Positions 25,021-33,966 of a stretch of DNA of 64,000 bases are shown piece by piece. How positions within the stretch are numbered: the stretch's first letter is position 1; each line of letters starts with the position of its first letter. Position numbers and translations under genes: made by a program. The DNA is from Sunxiuqinia sp965372405 (GTDB lineage Bacteria > Bacteroidota > Bacteroidia > Bacteroidales > Prolixibacteraceae). Under the pieces are notes generated by a model that saw only the letters and a list, made by a program, of their open reading frames with translations, had not been told where the DNA came from and did not search any database. The stretch covers positions 26,573 through 90,572 of the forward strand of contig CBDVCE010000010.1 of NCBI GenBank assembly GCA_965372405.1, written 5' to 3'.

Positions 25021-25968
25021 ATGCAGATAAACCAATATATATACTCCTTTAGTTATGACAATACTGAAAGTGAGTTATGCAAGCTCGAATCGAGATATAT
25101 TTTTAATAAAGAAGAAAAGAATAAACTGCTTTTTTCCGATATAAAAGCAGAACCTTCAAGTAGTGCTTTCATAAAAACAAGACTTGATATTATTACATTT
25201 TCTGAAGATTATTCTACGCTAATAAATGAAATTAAAAAAGAAAGTATATGCATTGAAGGTTTCAAGGTTGAATATTTAGTTTTTGATGGTGATACAACTG
25301 AGTATGCTGAGAGGCTTAAAAAGTTAAAAGATATAGGCTACAGCATTGAAGGCAATCCTGATTATTATAGCCCAACAATAACTTATGCTTTATGCTATTA
25401 CGAGGGTATTTGGTATTTTGGTATTTTGATTAAAAATAATCTCGCATGGTATAAACACAAGCAAAAACCATGCTCATACAGTAACTCAATAAGTATAAAT
25501 ATTGCCAAAGCTCTTGTAAATATTGCAGCAAAGGCAAACAAAGAGAAAAAGCTACTAGATGCATGTTGTGGTGTTGGAACAATAATGTTAGAAGCCTGTT
25601 TTGCAGGGTATAGCATTGAGGGTTGCGACATTAACTGGAAGTTATGTAAGGATGCACGAGTAAATCTTGCTCACTTCAACTATACTGCAAATGTATATCG
25701 TTCCGATATAAAAGACATTAGCAAAAGGTATGATGCTGCCATTATTGACCTGCCATACAATTTATTAAGCTGTGCAACTGAAAATGATATCTTACACATT
25801 ATTGAGTCGACAGCAGAAATTACAGATCGACTTGTTATTGTATCTATCTCAGATATTACAAACTTAATCAGCAACACAGGATTCAGAATATCAGATTATT
25901 GCAGCGTTAGTAAAAGAGGAAAAACAAATTTCGCTAGAAAAATATGGGTTTGTGAAAAGAATGGATAG
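25021..25968 (+). CDS. Trm11/THUMP-type RNA methyltransferase-like protein
   Basis: A 315-residue protein. The C-terminal half is a class I methyltransferase: LLDACCGVGTIMLEACFAGYSIEGCDIN is the SAM site (about residues 180-207) and DLPYN (in AAIIDLPYNLL) replaces the usual (D/N)PPY catalytic motif. The N-terminal half resembles the THUMP-like part of Trm11/TrmG10 enzymes, which make N2-methylguanosine in tRNA. The PP-to-LP change is accepted in this group. It is an isolated gene between spacers. A tRNA or other RNA target is inferred from the family. Confidence 0.72.
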   Translation: MQINQYIYSFSYDNTESELCKLESRYIFNKEEKNKLLFSDIKAEPSSSAFIKTRLDIITFSEDYSTLINEIKKESICIEGFKVEYLVFDGDTTEYAERLKKLKDIGYSIEGNPDYYSPTITYALCYYEGIWYFGILIKNNLAWYKHKQKPCSYSNSISINIAKALVNIAAKANKEKKLLDACCGVGTIMLEACFAGYSIEGCDINWKLCKDARVNLAHFNYTANVYRSDIKDISKRYDAAIIDLPYNLLSCATENDILHIIESTAEITDRLVIVSISDITNLISNTGFRISDYCSVSKRGKTNFARKIWVCEKNG

Positions 25969-25977
25969 GTAGTGGGA

Positions 25978-26103
25978 AGAAAGCTCCTAATAGAAATTAT
26001 AAATTTGGTTGAACGACTTGGTTTTAGAAAAGAAGCTCATTTTAAGCAAAGCCCGGTACTTTTAGCAATACTACTAAATATGCGATTTGAAGGTTTAGGT
26101 TAA
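25978..26103 (+). pseudogene. GNAT acetyltransferase C-terminal remnant
   Basis: Directly after the methyltransferase stop, in the same frame, an open stretch encodes LVERLGFRKEAHFKQS, the characteristic C-terminal block of RimJ/RimL-type GNAT acetyltransferases, ending at TAA 26101. It has no start and no N-terminal part. It is probably the residue of an earlier gene in this position. Confidence 0.6.
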
Positions 26104-26228
26104 AACATTAAATTTGTATTTAATCATACCGTTTGCTCAATACATACCGGATAGAAAAGTGCTTCAAATTCACTTTCATCTCATAAACAAGCCGTTGGAC
26201 AATTAATAATCCATCTTAACAACAAAAC

Positions 26229-27023
26229 ATGATTCAAACAAATAAATATATTTTAGTATTGGCAATCGCTCTAAGTTCTTTACTCACTAATGCTCAAACT
26301 AAAATAATTGCTCATCGGGGTTTTTCTAATATTGCACCTGAAAACACACTAATTGCTTTTCAAAAGGCAATAGATTGTAAGGCTGATTATTTAGAGTTGG
26401 ATGTTCATAAAACCAAGGATGATACAATTGTTGTTATCCACGATTCTTCCGTTGACAGAACCAGTTCAAATGACATGAAGGGCATAATTTCTGAATTGAA
26501 TTATAGTGACTTAGCTAATATTAAAGTTGGATACAGTACTAAATTTGGTGATAAATACGAAAATGAAAGGATTCCAACTTTAAGAGAAGCTCTTGAATTG
26601 GCTAAGGGTAAAATTAAGGTCTGCATTGAAATAAAGGTTTATGGGGCAGAGAAAGAGATTCTGGAAATTGTGAACGACCTTGAAATAAATGATGATGTAA
26701 TATTATTTTCTTTTTATTACCCTGTATTGGCCAGGATAAGACAACTCGACAAGAACATTCCTACACTTTATTTGAAAGGCACTGCAGATAAAATGACCAT
26801 AGATTATGCAAAGGCTATAGAATCTAATGCAATTGGTGTAGGAAGCGGAACTGATGTTACTAAAGAGTATCTCGATTTTGCTCATAGTAATGGCATAGAA
26901 GTGTGGAAATGGACGGTAAATGATGAAGATGAAATGCAACAACTAATTGAGATTGGATTAGATGGATTAATTACAAATTTTCCAGACAAAGCCATTCTGA
27001 AACTAAGCACTACCAAAAATTAA
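26229..27023 (+). CDS. Secreted glycerophosphodiester phosphodiesterase
   Basis: A 264-residue protein with a signal peptide (residues 1-22) and a GDPD TIM barrel. Catalytic and metal residues are visible: AHRG, APENT, ELDVHKTKDD, VIHDSSVDRTS, then EIKVY, and WTVNDEDEMQQL near the end, with GLDGLITNFPD closing the barrel. It hydrolyses glycerophosphodiesters such as deacylated phospholipids in the periplasm or outside the cell. Family length is normal. It is an isolated gene in the accessory block. Confidence 0.92.
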   Translation: MIQTNKYILVLAIALSSLLTNAQTKIIAHRGFSNIAPENTLIAFQKAIDCKADYLELDVHKTKDDTIVVIHDSSVDRTSSNDMKGIISELNYSDLANIKVGYSTKFGDKYENERIPTLREALELAKGKIKVCIEIKVYGAEKEILEIVNDLEINDDVILFSFYYPVLARIRQLDKNIPTLYLKGTADKMTIDYAKAIESNAIGVGSGTDVTKEYLDFAHSNGIEVWKWTVNDEDEMQQLIEIGLDGLITNFPDKAILKLSTTKN

Positions 27024-27079
27024 TCATATTCAAAAACAGTTCATTTACACCATGCGCATTCAGCATTGAAGCACATTGG

Positions 27080-27217
27080 ATGAAGAGATATACTATAAAT
27101 ACAGCCACGTCAGGAGGCCATTCTACAACAAAGAAAAAACAATTATTCCGACTTAAAAATGCACCATATTTTGGCAGAATAGACTTTATTGAAAAAATAA
27201 AACAAACCCAATCCTAA
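27080..27217 (+). pseudogene. HelD-like helicase N-terminal fragment
   Basis: A 45-residue frame contains ATSGGHSTTKKKQLFRLKNA and PYFGRIDF, which resemble the conserved N-terminal region of HelD/UvrD-like RNA-polymerase-associated helicases, and then stops. The rest of the helicase is absent. It ends 1 bp before the next gene's ATG, so it may be translated as part of a transcript by chance. Confidence 0.45.
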
Positions 27218-27218
27218 A

Positions 27219-27851
27219 ATGATTTGTACACTTTGCGGTTCGGCACTTATAAATAAAAAGGATGAGTATTATTATGATTGTGACATTTGTAGAGCAATTG
27301 TAAAAGATGAGAAATATTACTTAACAGCTGACGAAGAAAAAGCAAGATATGAAACTCACAACAATGATGTAAATGACATTAGGTATCAAAACTTCACATT
27401 GCCAATTACGAATTACGTAATAGAGAAATTCTTGCCAGAGCACAAAGGATTAGATTTTGGAAGCGGTACCGGCCCCGTTATTTCAAGTATGCTAATGGAG
27501 AAAGGATATGACATTGTTCAATACGATCCATTCTTTGCTCGTAATCAAAACATATTTAATAAAAAATATAACTATATCGCTATCTGTGAGGTATTTGAAC
27601 ATTTCCATAAGCCCAAAATAGAAATTGATAGACTTACATCGTTATTAAAAGCTAATGGGATGTTGCTTATTATGACATGGTTATATAATAACCAGATTGA
27701 TTTCAAGATGTGGAATTATCGAAACGACGATACACATGTTTTTATATATAGAAAAGAAACGATCGAATATATTGCGACTGAAAAGAAACTTGAAATAGAT
27801 ATTTTAACAGACAGATTCATAGTGCTAAGAAAAACTGGCTGCAATAATTAG
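27219..27851 (+). CDS. Zinc-ribbon class I SAM-dependent methyltransferase
   Basis: A 210-residue protein. An N-terminal zinc ribbon (CTLCG at residues 3-7 and CDICR at about 21-25) precedes a Methyltransf_23-like domain: GLDFGSGTGPVISSML, EVFEHFHKPKIEID and GMLLIMTWL. This combination is common in Bacteroidota accessory regions; substrates are usually small molecules or cell-surface sugars, but nothing here identifies one. It is the last gene of the accessory block before the rnf operon. Confidence 0.82.
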   Translation: MICTLCGSALINKKDEYYYDCDICRAIVKDEKYYLTADEEKARYETHNNDVNDIRYQNFTLPITNYVIEKFLPEHKGLDFGSGTGPVISSMLMEKGYDIVQYDPFFARNQNIFNKKYNYIAICEVFEHFHKPKIEIDRLTSLLKANGMLLIMTWLYNNQIDFKMWNYRNDDTHVFIYRKETIEYIATEKKLEIDILTDRFIVLRKTGCNN

Positions 27852-27920
27852 TGCTTTATGCGGTAGGTACGATTGGATTAACACTGTTAGCGCGGACTAC
27901 AATCCATGTTACAAAAACTA

Positions 27921-28070
27921 GATTCCAGCAACTGAGGACAGATCCTGGATCATCACTTCGTTTGTCCGGGATGACGAGCATTAAATCTAGAAGCAAGAGA
28001 TCAACATCCAGGGACAAAAATTGAGTAATAAGACAGAGATCCCGATCCGGCAGCTGCCGGACGGGATGAC
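27921..28070. repeat. Dispersed palindromic repeats, copy 2 (two partial units)
   Basis: Two partial units, each ending in CGGGATGAC (27967-27975 and 28062-28070), like the repeats at 15100 and 50386. The second also holds a perfect 16-bp palindrome TCCGGCAGCTGCCGGA at 28046-28061. It lies in the convergent gap between the methyltransferase gene and rnfA and could act as a terminator for either. Confidence 0.65.
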
Positions 28071-28079
28071 GATTATATT

Positions 28080-28652
28080 CTAGACCAATCCAGAGAATCC
28101 CATAAAGGCCATAGCAAGGATTCCGGCAACGATTAAGGCAATTGGTGTTCCTTTTAATCCTTTCGGCACACTCACCATATCAAGGTGCTCACGAAGGCCT
28201 GCAAACAGAACCAGCGCCAATCCAAAACCAATGGCATTGGCAATGGCATAAACCACACCTTCCATCAAGGTAAATTCCTTTTGAATAGTTAGGATAGCTA
28301 CACCCAAAATTGCACAGTTTGTAGTTATCAGTGGTAAGAAAACACCCAAAGCCTGATATAAGGCAGGGCTTACTTTCTTCAAGATGATTTCAACCAACTG
28401 AACCAGCGAAGCAATAACCAAAATAAAGAAGATGGTTTGCAAAAACTGTAGTCCGTATGGATTCAGGATATATAGCTGAATAAGGTAAGTAACGATGGTT
28501 GCGATCACCATAACAAAGGTTACAGCACCCGTCATACCCACAGCAGTAGAAATCTTTTTAGAAACACCCAGAAATGGGCAAATTCCTAAAAACTGGTTCA
28601 ACACAATGTTGTTGACAAATATGGCGGCGATTATAATTACAATATATTCCAT
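28080..28652 (-). CDS. rnfA: Rnf complex subunit A
   Basis: A 190-residue integral membrane protein with six predicted helices. NNIVLNQFLGICPFLGVSKK at the N-terminus and TTNCAILGVAIL in the middle are RnfA/NqrE signatures, each with the conserved Cys now known to bind a membrane iron-sulfur cluster together with RnfE. It is last in the operon, 10 bp after rnfE. The Rnf complex couples ferredoxin oxidation and NAD+ reduction to Na+ or H+ transport. Confidence 0.95.
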   Translation of the reverse strand: MEYIVIIIAAIFVNNIVLNQFLGICPFLGVSKKISTAVGMTGAVTFVMVIATIVTYLIQLYILNPYGLQFLQTIFFILVIASLVQLVEIILKKVSPALYQALGVFLPLITTNCAILGVAILTIQKEFTLMEGVVYAIANAIGFGLALVLFAGLREHLDMVSVPKGLKGTPIALIVAGILAMAFMGFSGLV

Positions 28653-28662
28653 GGTGAATCTC

Positions 28663-29247
28663 CTAAGCTTTATTCAATTTATTAATAAGGGCAATTAAAT
28701 AACCCAATACAATAAACGCTCCTGGCGCAAGTACAAAAAGCAACATTCCATAATCTTCAGGGAAAACGGTAATACCAAAAAGTTTACCAGCTCCAAGAAA
28801 CTCGCGTGCTGCTCCAAGTAAGGTTAAAGCAAATGAGAAACCAAGTCCCATTCCTAATCCATCAATTAAAGAGGATAGCAGGTTGTTTTTTGAAGAGAAA
28901 GCCTCTGCACGCCCCAATACCAAACAGTTTACCACAATAAGTGGAATAAATAGTCCGAGGCTTTTAAACAGCGAAGGCAAATAAGCTTGCATGGTTAACT
29001 CAACCACGGTAACAAAAGCTGCGATAATCACAATAAAACTAGGGATACGAACCTTGCTTGGAATCTGACTTTTAATCAGGGAGATTACCAGATTCGACAT
29101 CACCAGTACAAAGGCTGTTGCCAATCCCATTCCCAATCCGTTAATTGCTGACGAAGTCACACCCAATGTTGGGCACATTCCCAGCAGCAATACAAAAACC
29201 GGGTTTTCCTTTATAAATCCTTTAGTAAAATTTGTCCATTGATTCAT
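28663..29247 (-). CDS. rnfE: Rnf complex subunit E
   Basis: A 194-residue integral membrane paralogue of RnfA with inverted topology. KENPVFVLLLGMCPTLGVTSSAINGLGMG and VVNCLVLGRAEAF are family signatures and carry the conserved Cys residues. Overlaps rnfG by 4 bp. Confidence 0.95.
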   Translation of the reverse strand: MNQWTNFTKGFIKENPVFVLLLGMCPTLGVTSSAINGLGMGLATAFVLVMSNLVISLIKSQIPSKVRIPSFIVIIAAFVTVVELTMQAYLPSLFKSLGLFIPLIVVNCLVLGRAEAFSSKNNLLSSLIDGLGMGLGFSFALTLLGAAREFLGAGKLFGITVFPEDYGMLLFVLAPGAFIVLGYLIALINKLNKA

Positions 29248-29888
29248 GATTGGCCTCCTTTCTTGCTCGATGCAGTATTTGTTACATCAACCTGTTGTTC
29301 TTCAAGCTGATTTTCTTTATAGGTATTTACAGCTCTTTTAATGGCTTCTAAAAATGCTCGTGAAGTAATTGTTGATGCCGTAATCGCATCCACCTCACCA
29401 CCATCTTTACTCACTTCAAATTTTGTAGTAGCCGGGTTTTTACCAATAATGCTTTGCGATGGTTTTTCTTCATTCTTAAACCACACATTCATCTTCGATC
29501 CCAATCCCGGAGTTTCTTTATGCTCCAGCACTTCGTAACCCGATATATTTCCATCAGCCGAAATACCAGTCATAATGGTTATTAATCCGCTAAAGCCATT
29601 CTTTGTGTATGTTTTTGCTGCTACGCCAACCAACTTTTCACTGGCATCAAAAGCTGGGAAAAATTCAAGACTGTCAGCACCATCAGCAGGAAGCGCTTTC
29701 CATGATTCACCCAAGTGATCAAAAGGTGGCAATACGCTTTTAATCGCTTTTTCCTGTGCTTTCTTTTTGGCTAGTGCAATATCGTCTTTCGTCAAGTCAT
29801 GCACAAACCCTAAAACAGCCGCCGCAATAAGTGCTACCAGCGTGAGGGTAAGTGTCATGTTCAAAAATGTAGATTCTTTTTGTGCCAT
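29244..29888 (-). CDS. rnfG: Rnf complex subunit G (covalent FMN)
   Basis: A 214-residue protein with one N-terminal membrane helix (about residues 9-28) and a periplasmic FMN-binding domain. The flavinylation motif, usually (S/T)GAT, appears as DAITASTITSRA with the predicted FMN-bearing Thr at residue 173; the Gly-Ala to Ala-Ser change is a mild deviation. HKETPGLGSKM is also conserved. It starts next to rnfD (1-bp overlap). A flavin transferase (ApbE) is not encoded nearby. Confidence 0.95.
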   Translation of the reverse strand: MAQKESTFLNMTLTLTLVALIAAAVLGFVHDLTKDDIALAKKKAQEKAIKSVLPPFDHLGESWKALPADGADSLEFFPAFDASEKLVGVAAKTYTKNGFSGLITIMTGISADGNISGYEVLEHKETPGLGSKMNVWFKNEEKPSQSIIGKNPATTKFEVSKDGGEVDAITASTITSRAFLEAIKRAVNTYKENQLEEQQVDVTNTASSKKGGQS

Positions 29889-30868
29889 TACTGAATCCCT
29901 CCAAATCGTTTAGGTTTGATATATGCGTTGAATAGTGGGGTGAAACCATTCATAATCAATATTGCAAATGAGATACCTTCCGGGTACGATCCAAAATTTC
30001 GAATCAACACCGTAATCACTCCAATTCCGACAGCGTAAAAGAACTGCCCTTTATGAGTCATTGGTGAAGTCACCATATCCGTAGCCATATAAATAGCTCC
30101 TAGCATTGCTCCACCAGCTAGTAAATGAAATACAGGCTCAATGTACTTATCCGGATTCATTAGCCAAAGCCCTCCCTGAAAAACAAAGATGGTTCCTAAT
30201 ACAAACACCGGAATGTGCCAGGTAATTACTTTCTTCCAAAGCATGTAACCAAATCCCAGCAACAAGAAGATCGCAGATATTTCACCAAGCGAGCCCGACA
30301 TGTTTCCATAAAGCAAATCCATGCCTGCTGGCAAATTAGGCATCAATTCCGAAATGGGAGTTCCATTTTTCACCCCTTCTTTTAAAATGGCAAGTGGCGT
30401 TGCAGTTGTTGTTGCATCAACCACGTGGCGCGTTACAGGCCAAATCGTCATATCAACCGGAAAGGAGATCAGCAAAAACACACGACCAACCAAAGCCGGG
30501 TTAAATGGGTTATTCCCAAGCCCACCAAAAGAAAGTTTACCAACTCCAATGGCAACTAAAGCTCCTACAATAATCATCCATGTTGGAAGCGATGACGGAA
30601 CATTAAAAGCAAGCAGAATTCCAGTTAAGGCAGCTGAGCCATCTGTAATTTGCGGAGTTTGTTTAGAGATGAACTTCTGAATAATGTACTCAAAAGCAAT
30701 ACATGCTGCAACGGCAATAAAAGTTACCCGAACAGCTTCCAGACCAAACATAAATACCGACCAGGCCAATGCTGGAACGAGGGCAAAAAGCACCCGATAC
30801 ATAATCTTATTCACCGAATCGCTAGTGTGCACATGCGGCGAAGGGGATATCGTTAGTAGTTTATTCAT
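29888..30868 (-). CDS. rnfD: Rnf complex subunit D (covalent FMN)
   Basis: A 326-residue membrane protein with about nine helices. The covalent FMN site is Thr157 in TATPLAI, matching the SGATPL motif of RnfD/NqrB. ITDGSAALTGILLAFNVPSSLP, GGLGNNPFNPALVGR and MATDMVTSPMTHKGQ are further family blocks. It lies 15 bp after rnfC. Confidence 0.96.
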   Translation of the reverse strand: MNKLLTISPSPHVHTSDSVNKIMYRVLFALVPALAWSVFMFGLEAVRVTFIAVAACIAFEYIIQKFISKQTPQITDGSAALTGILLAFNVPSSLPTWMIIVGALVAIGVGKLSFGGLGNNPFNPALVGRVFLLISFPVDMTIWPVTRHVVDATTTATPLAILKEGVKNGTPISELMPNLPAGMDLLYGNMSGSLGEISAIFLLLGFGYMLWKKVITWHIPVFVLGTIFVFQGGLWLMNPDKYIEPVFHLLAGGAMLGAIYMATDMVTSPMTHKGQFFYAVGIGVITVLIRNFGSYPEGISFAILIMNGFTPLFNAYIKPKRFGGIQ

Positions 30869-30883
30869 TTGTATAGAATTCTT

Positions 30884-32215
30884 TTATTTTTTTCTTGAAC
30901 GCATGATTTGACCAACCTTACCTTTGCCCAAACGGATATAATCCAGCAATGGGCGATCGGCAGGACATGTATAACTGCATGAACCACATTCAATGCAATC
31001 CATGATATAATGCTCTTCTGCTTTTTCCCAAACCTGGTTATCAGAAACAGTCATTAAATAGTAAGGCTCCAGTCCCATTGGGCAAACAGTTACACATCGC
31101 GAACAGCGAATGCAGTTTTGCATCACTTCACGCTTGGATTCTTTCTCCTGCATAATTAAAACGCCAGAAGTCCCTTTTGTTACCGGAACATCAAGCGAAG
31201 AAACAGCTTTCCCCATCATTGGCCCACCACTAATTACCTTACCTGTATCTTCAGGTAAACCACCTGCAGCTTCAATCAGCTCATTAATTGATGTACCCAC
31301 ACGAACCAAAAAGTTTGAAGGTTTTTCAACCGACTTCCCTGTAAGTGTCACTACGCGTTCTACCAATGGTTTATTTTTCTGAACAGCTTCATAAACCGCC
31401 AGCGCCGTACCTACATTGCTAACCACAGCTCCTACCGAAATTGGTAATGCACCTGAAGGAACTTCACGTCCTGTTACTGCTTTTATTAATTGCTTTTCAC
31501 CACCCTGCGGATATTTCACTTTAAGTGGAACAACCTCAATAGATAAATCTTCATTAGTAAGTTTTCGAAGATGCTCAATCGCATCCTTCTTATTGTTTTC
31601 AATACCGATATATGCTTGCTTAACAGCCAGTGCAGCCATCAGAATTCGGATTCCTACAAGTGTTTCGTCAGCCTTTTCCATCATCACCCGATGATCGGAA
31701 GTTAGATACGGCTCACATTCTACCCCATTAATGATTAACATTTCAGGTTTCATCCCTTGTGGAGGAATTAGCTTCACGTGTGTTGGGAAGGTTGCCCCAC
31801 CCAAACCAACAATACCTGCATCGTTAATTTTATTAATGATTTTTTTACTATCCTTCTCAAATTCAGTTTTTAATTCTGAACTTAAATCAATGCCTTCTTC
31901 CCATTCATCACCTTCAACGGCAATAAAAACCCCTTGCTTGGGATAGCCAGAGCTGTCAGCAGCCAAATCAACTTTGGTTACTTTTCCTGAAACTGAGGAA
32001 TGAATATTTGCGGAAACAAACCCACCTGATTTGGCAATGAGTTGTCCTGCTTTTACTTGATCGCCTTTTTTAACCAGGGCTTGAGCTGGTGCTCCAATAT
32101 GTTGGGCTACGGGGATAAACACATTTGCAGGTAATGCTAAAGTTTCGATTGCTTTATCAGCCGAGAACTTATTTTCTGCTGGGTGAACCCCTCCGAGTTT
32201 AAACGTTTTTAACAC
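30884..32215 (-). CDS. rnfC: Rnf complex subunit C (NADH-binding, 2x[4Fe-4S])
   Basis: A 443-residue peripheral subunit. The NuoF-like nucleotide and FMN region has GIVGLGGATFPTHVKL and NGVECEPYLTSDHR. Two ferredoxin clusters near the C-terminus are CIRCSRCVTVCP (from residue 368) and CIECGSCSYTCP (from residue 407). The N-terminal HPAENK and a barrel-like lipoyl-type fold are typical. It is a short form without the long Ala/Lys-rich tail of proteobacterial RnfC. It passes electrons to or from NAD. Confidence 0.96.
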   Translation of the reverse strand: MLKTFKLGGVHPAENKFSADKAIETLALPANVFIPVAQHIGAPAQALVKKGDQVKAGQLIAKSGGFVSANIHSSVSGKVTKVDLAADSSGYPKQGVFIAVEGDEWEEGIDLSSELKTEFEKDSKKIINKINDAGIVGLGGATFPTHVKLIPPQGMKPEMLIINGVECEPYLTSDHRVMMEKADETLVGIRILMAALAVKQAYIGIENNKKDAIEHLRKLTNEDLSIEVVPLKVKYPQGGEKQLIKAVTGREVPSGALPISVGAVVSNVGTALAVYEAVQKNKPLVERVVTLTGKSVEKPSNFLVRVGTSINELIEAAGGLPEDTGKVISGGPMMGKAVSSLDVPVTKGTSGVLIMQEKESKREVMQNCIRCSRCVTVCPMGLEPYYLMTVSDNQVWEKAEEHYIMDCIECGSCSYTCPADRPLLDYIRLGKGKVGQIMRSRKK

Positions 32216-32226
32216 GATTGGCCTCC

Positions 32227-33153
32227 TTATTTATTAGCTGAGTTATCAGATTCATTTGGTTTAGCTTCTTTCTCTGTAGAAACCACCGGTTTTACTTCCG
32301 TAGGTTTTGGTGGCAAGTCAGTTTTTACTTTCCGTGGTGGAAAATTCAACTCAATAATTGCATTGGTTGGACATACAACCACACACTTGCGACAAAGCTT
32401 ACATTTATCCGAATCAATAAATGCCAGGTTATTATTCATGGTAATGGCTTCAAACGGACAAACCTTGAAACATTTGCTGCAACCAATACAGGCCACCGAA
32501 CAAGATTTTCGCGCAACACCACCTTTATCTTCATTTCTACAAGACACAAAAATCTTGCGATCTTTCTTTGCTTTCTTCCGAAGCTCTATCAAATCCTTCG
32601 GACAAGCCTCAACACACGCACCACAAGCGACACATTTATCGTCAACCACTTCAGGCAAACCAGTTTCCGGGTTCATATGAATGGCATCGAAGTCACAAGC
32701 AGCAACACAATCGCCATGTCCCAAACAACCATACTGGCAACCAGTATCACCACTATATAATGATGAAGCTACCGCACATGAAGAAGCACCGTCAAACTGG
32801 TTAGTTTTAGGACGATGCTCACAAGTTCCGTTACAACGAACAACGGCTACACGTGGATCCTGAACCACTGCATCAAGTCCCAATACACCAGCGACATCTG
32901 CCATGCAATCGTTTCCACCAACAGGGCAAAAAAGATCGGAAAGCTCATTTTCTTTTACACAAGCCTCGGCAAAAGCCCGGCAACCTGCGTAACCACATCC
33001 ACCGCAATTTGCACCGGGCAGTGTAGTTTCAACCTCATCGATCCGTGGATCTTCATATACTTTAAATTTCTGAGCAACAAAATAGAGAATTACTGCAGCT
33101 GCAGTTCCAATTGCACTCAAAGTAATCATCGTGTAAACAATGGTCATACTCAT
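32227..33153 (-). CDS. rnfB: Rnf complex subunit B (iron-sulfur protein)
   Basis: A 308-residue protein with one N-terminal helix (residues 5-27), an RnfB-specific cluster domain (Cys50, Cys53 and Cys58 in CGGCGYAGC, plus Cys76), then four ferredoxin-like Cys sets: CQYGCLGHGDCVAACD, CVACGACVEACP, CIGCSKCFKVCP and CKLCRKCVVVCP. It ends in a Pro/Lys-rich tail. It accepts electrons from ferredoxin. It is 2 bp downstream of the RseC-like gene. Confidence 0.96.
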   Translation of the reverse strand: MSMTIVYTMITLSAIGTAAAVILYFVAQKFKVYEDPRIDEVETTLPGANCGGCGYAGCRAFAEACVKENELSDLFCPVGGNDCMADVAGVLGLDAVVQDPRVAVVRCNGTCEHRPKTNQFDGASSCAVASSLYSGDTGCQYGCLGHGDCVAACDFDAIHMNPETGLPEVVDDKCVACGACVEACPKDLIELRKKAKKDRKIFVSCRNEDKGGVARKSCSVACIGCSKCFKVCPFEAITMNNNLAFIDSDKCKLCRKCVVVCPTNAIIELNFPPRKVKTDLPPKPTEVKPVVSTEKEAKPNESDNSANK

Positions 33154-33155
33154 GA

Positions 33156-33569
33156 TTAAACAGCCTTAATTTCAAATTCAAAATTACCTTTAAGCTTATC
33201 TCGGAATAAATAAATGATGAAGTAGTAAGGAATGGTTATGCCCAAAGCCAACAGCCCGCTTAATCCTTCGTTACCTGTAATCGTAATCGAAATGATCAAG
33301 ACAATCATGAGCAATATAAAAGGAAACAGGTAGCCATAGAACAACGCCTTGAAACCCTGAGATGTCTTTCCAACAACGTCAACCTGCTGGCCAACACGGA
33401 AATCACCCTCAAAATGATGAATTTCAATATCTTTGTCTTCCATATCTGCTACTGTACAAGCCCCTTTGGCATGGCAAGAGGCACATGCAGATTCGTTAAT
33501 AATGCCTACTATTATCCTTTTATCTGAAAGCTCTTTAATAATTCCTTTGTGTGAAATTTCTCCCTGCAT
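33156..33569 (-). CDS. RseC/MucC-like membrane protein
   Basis: A 137-residue protein of the SoxR-reducing system RseC family. The N-terminal beta domain has a Cys cluster (ACASCHAKGAC, residues 29-39) and two adjacent membrane helices follow (about residues 73-117). It heads the rnf operon, a standard place for this family in Bacteroidota. In E. coli RseC acts with Rsx (Rnf) in SoxR reduction; here it is better seen as an Rnf-associated assembly or redox partner (inference). Confidence 0.88.
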   Translation of the reverse strand: MQGEISHKGIIKELSDKRIIVGIINESACASCHAKGACTVADMEDKDIEIHHFEGDFRVGQQVDVVGKTSQGFKALFYGYLFPFILLMIVLIISITITGNEGLSGLLALGITIPYYFIIYLFRDKLKGNFEFEIKAV

Positions 33570-33966
33570 CTTTTCCTAAAAAAGCTTTATAATTCTGCAA
33601 AACTAAATATGTTTTACTAACTGGATTCTATGTATAAATCATTTATATAGCATCTTAGCTTATTTATATTCGATTTAAATAAAGGTAAAATTATTACCCT
33701 CTGTAAACACTATCAATCAAGACGGTACAGGCAAACATGACTTATGTCATTGTTTTTGGATCATTCTTCAAAATATGAATTGTGTAAAAATTCGAACAAA
33801 CTGATCATATATTTCAATGAAAAAACAATCTATGGGGCATTTCTGTTAAATGATGTGAAAAAATGCTGAGAAGTATAATGAATAAAATAAAAGTAGCGTT
33901 AGTGAGCAATAGCAAAATGTTTAAATAGTTTTTGCTAATTTAGTTTCATTATTTAAAAATATACGC
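33570..33966. other. Divergent intergenic region: rnf and HD-PycTM promoters
   Basis: About 400 bp without a gene. On the minus strand TAGTTTTG (33598-33605) matches the -7 consensus and stands 28 bp upstream of the RseC-like start. On the plus strand TAATTTAG (33936-33943) is a near-match before the HD-PycTM gene. No convincing -33 element, hairpin or small frame was seen in the rest. Confidence 0.5.
33598..33605 (-). promoter_or_regulatory. -7 promoter box of the rnf operon
   Basis: TAGTTTTG on the minus strand, an exact TAnnTTTG match, at a suitable distance from the first gene of the operon. The -33 region is weak. Confidence 0.5.
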
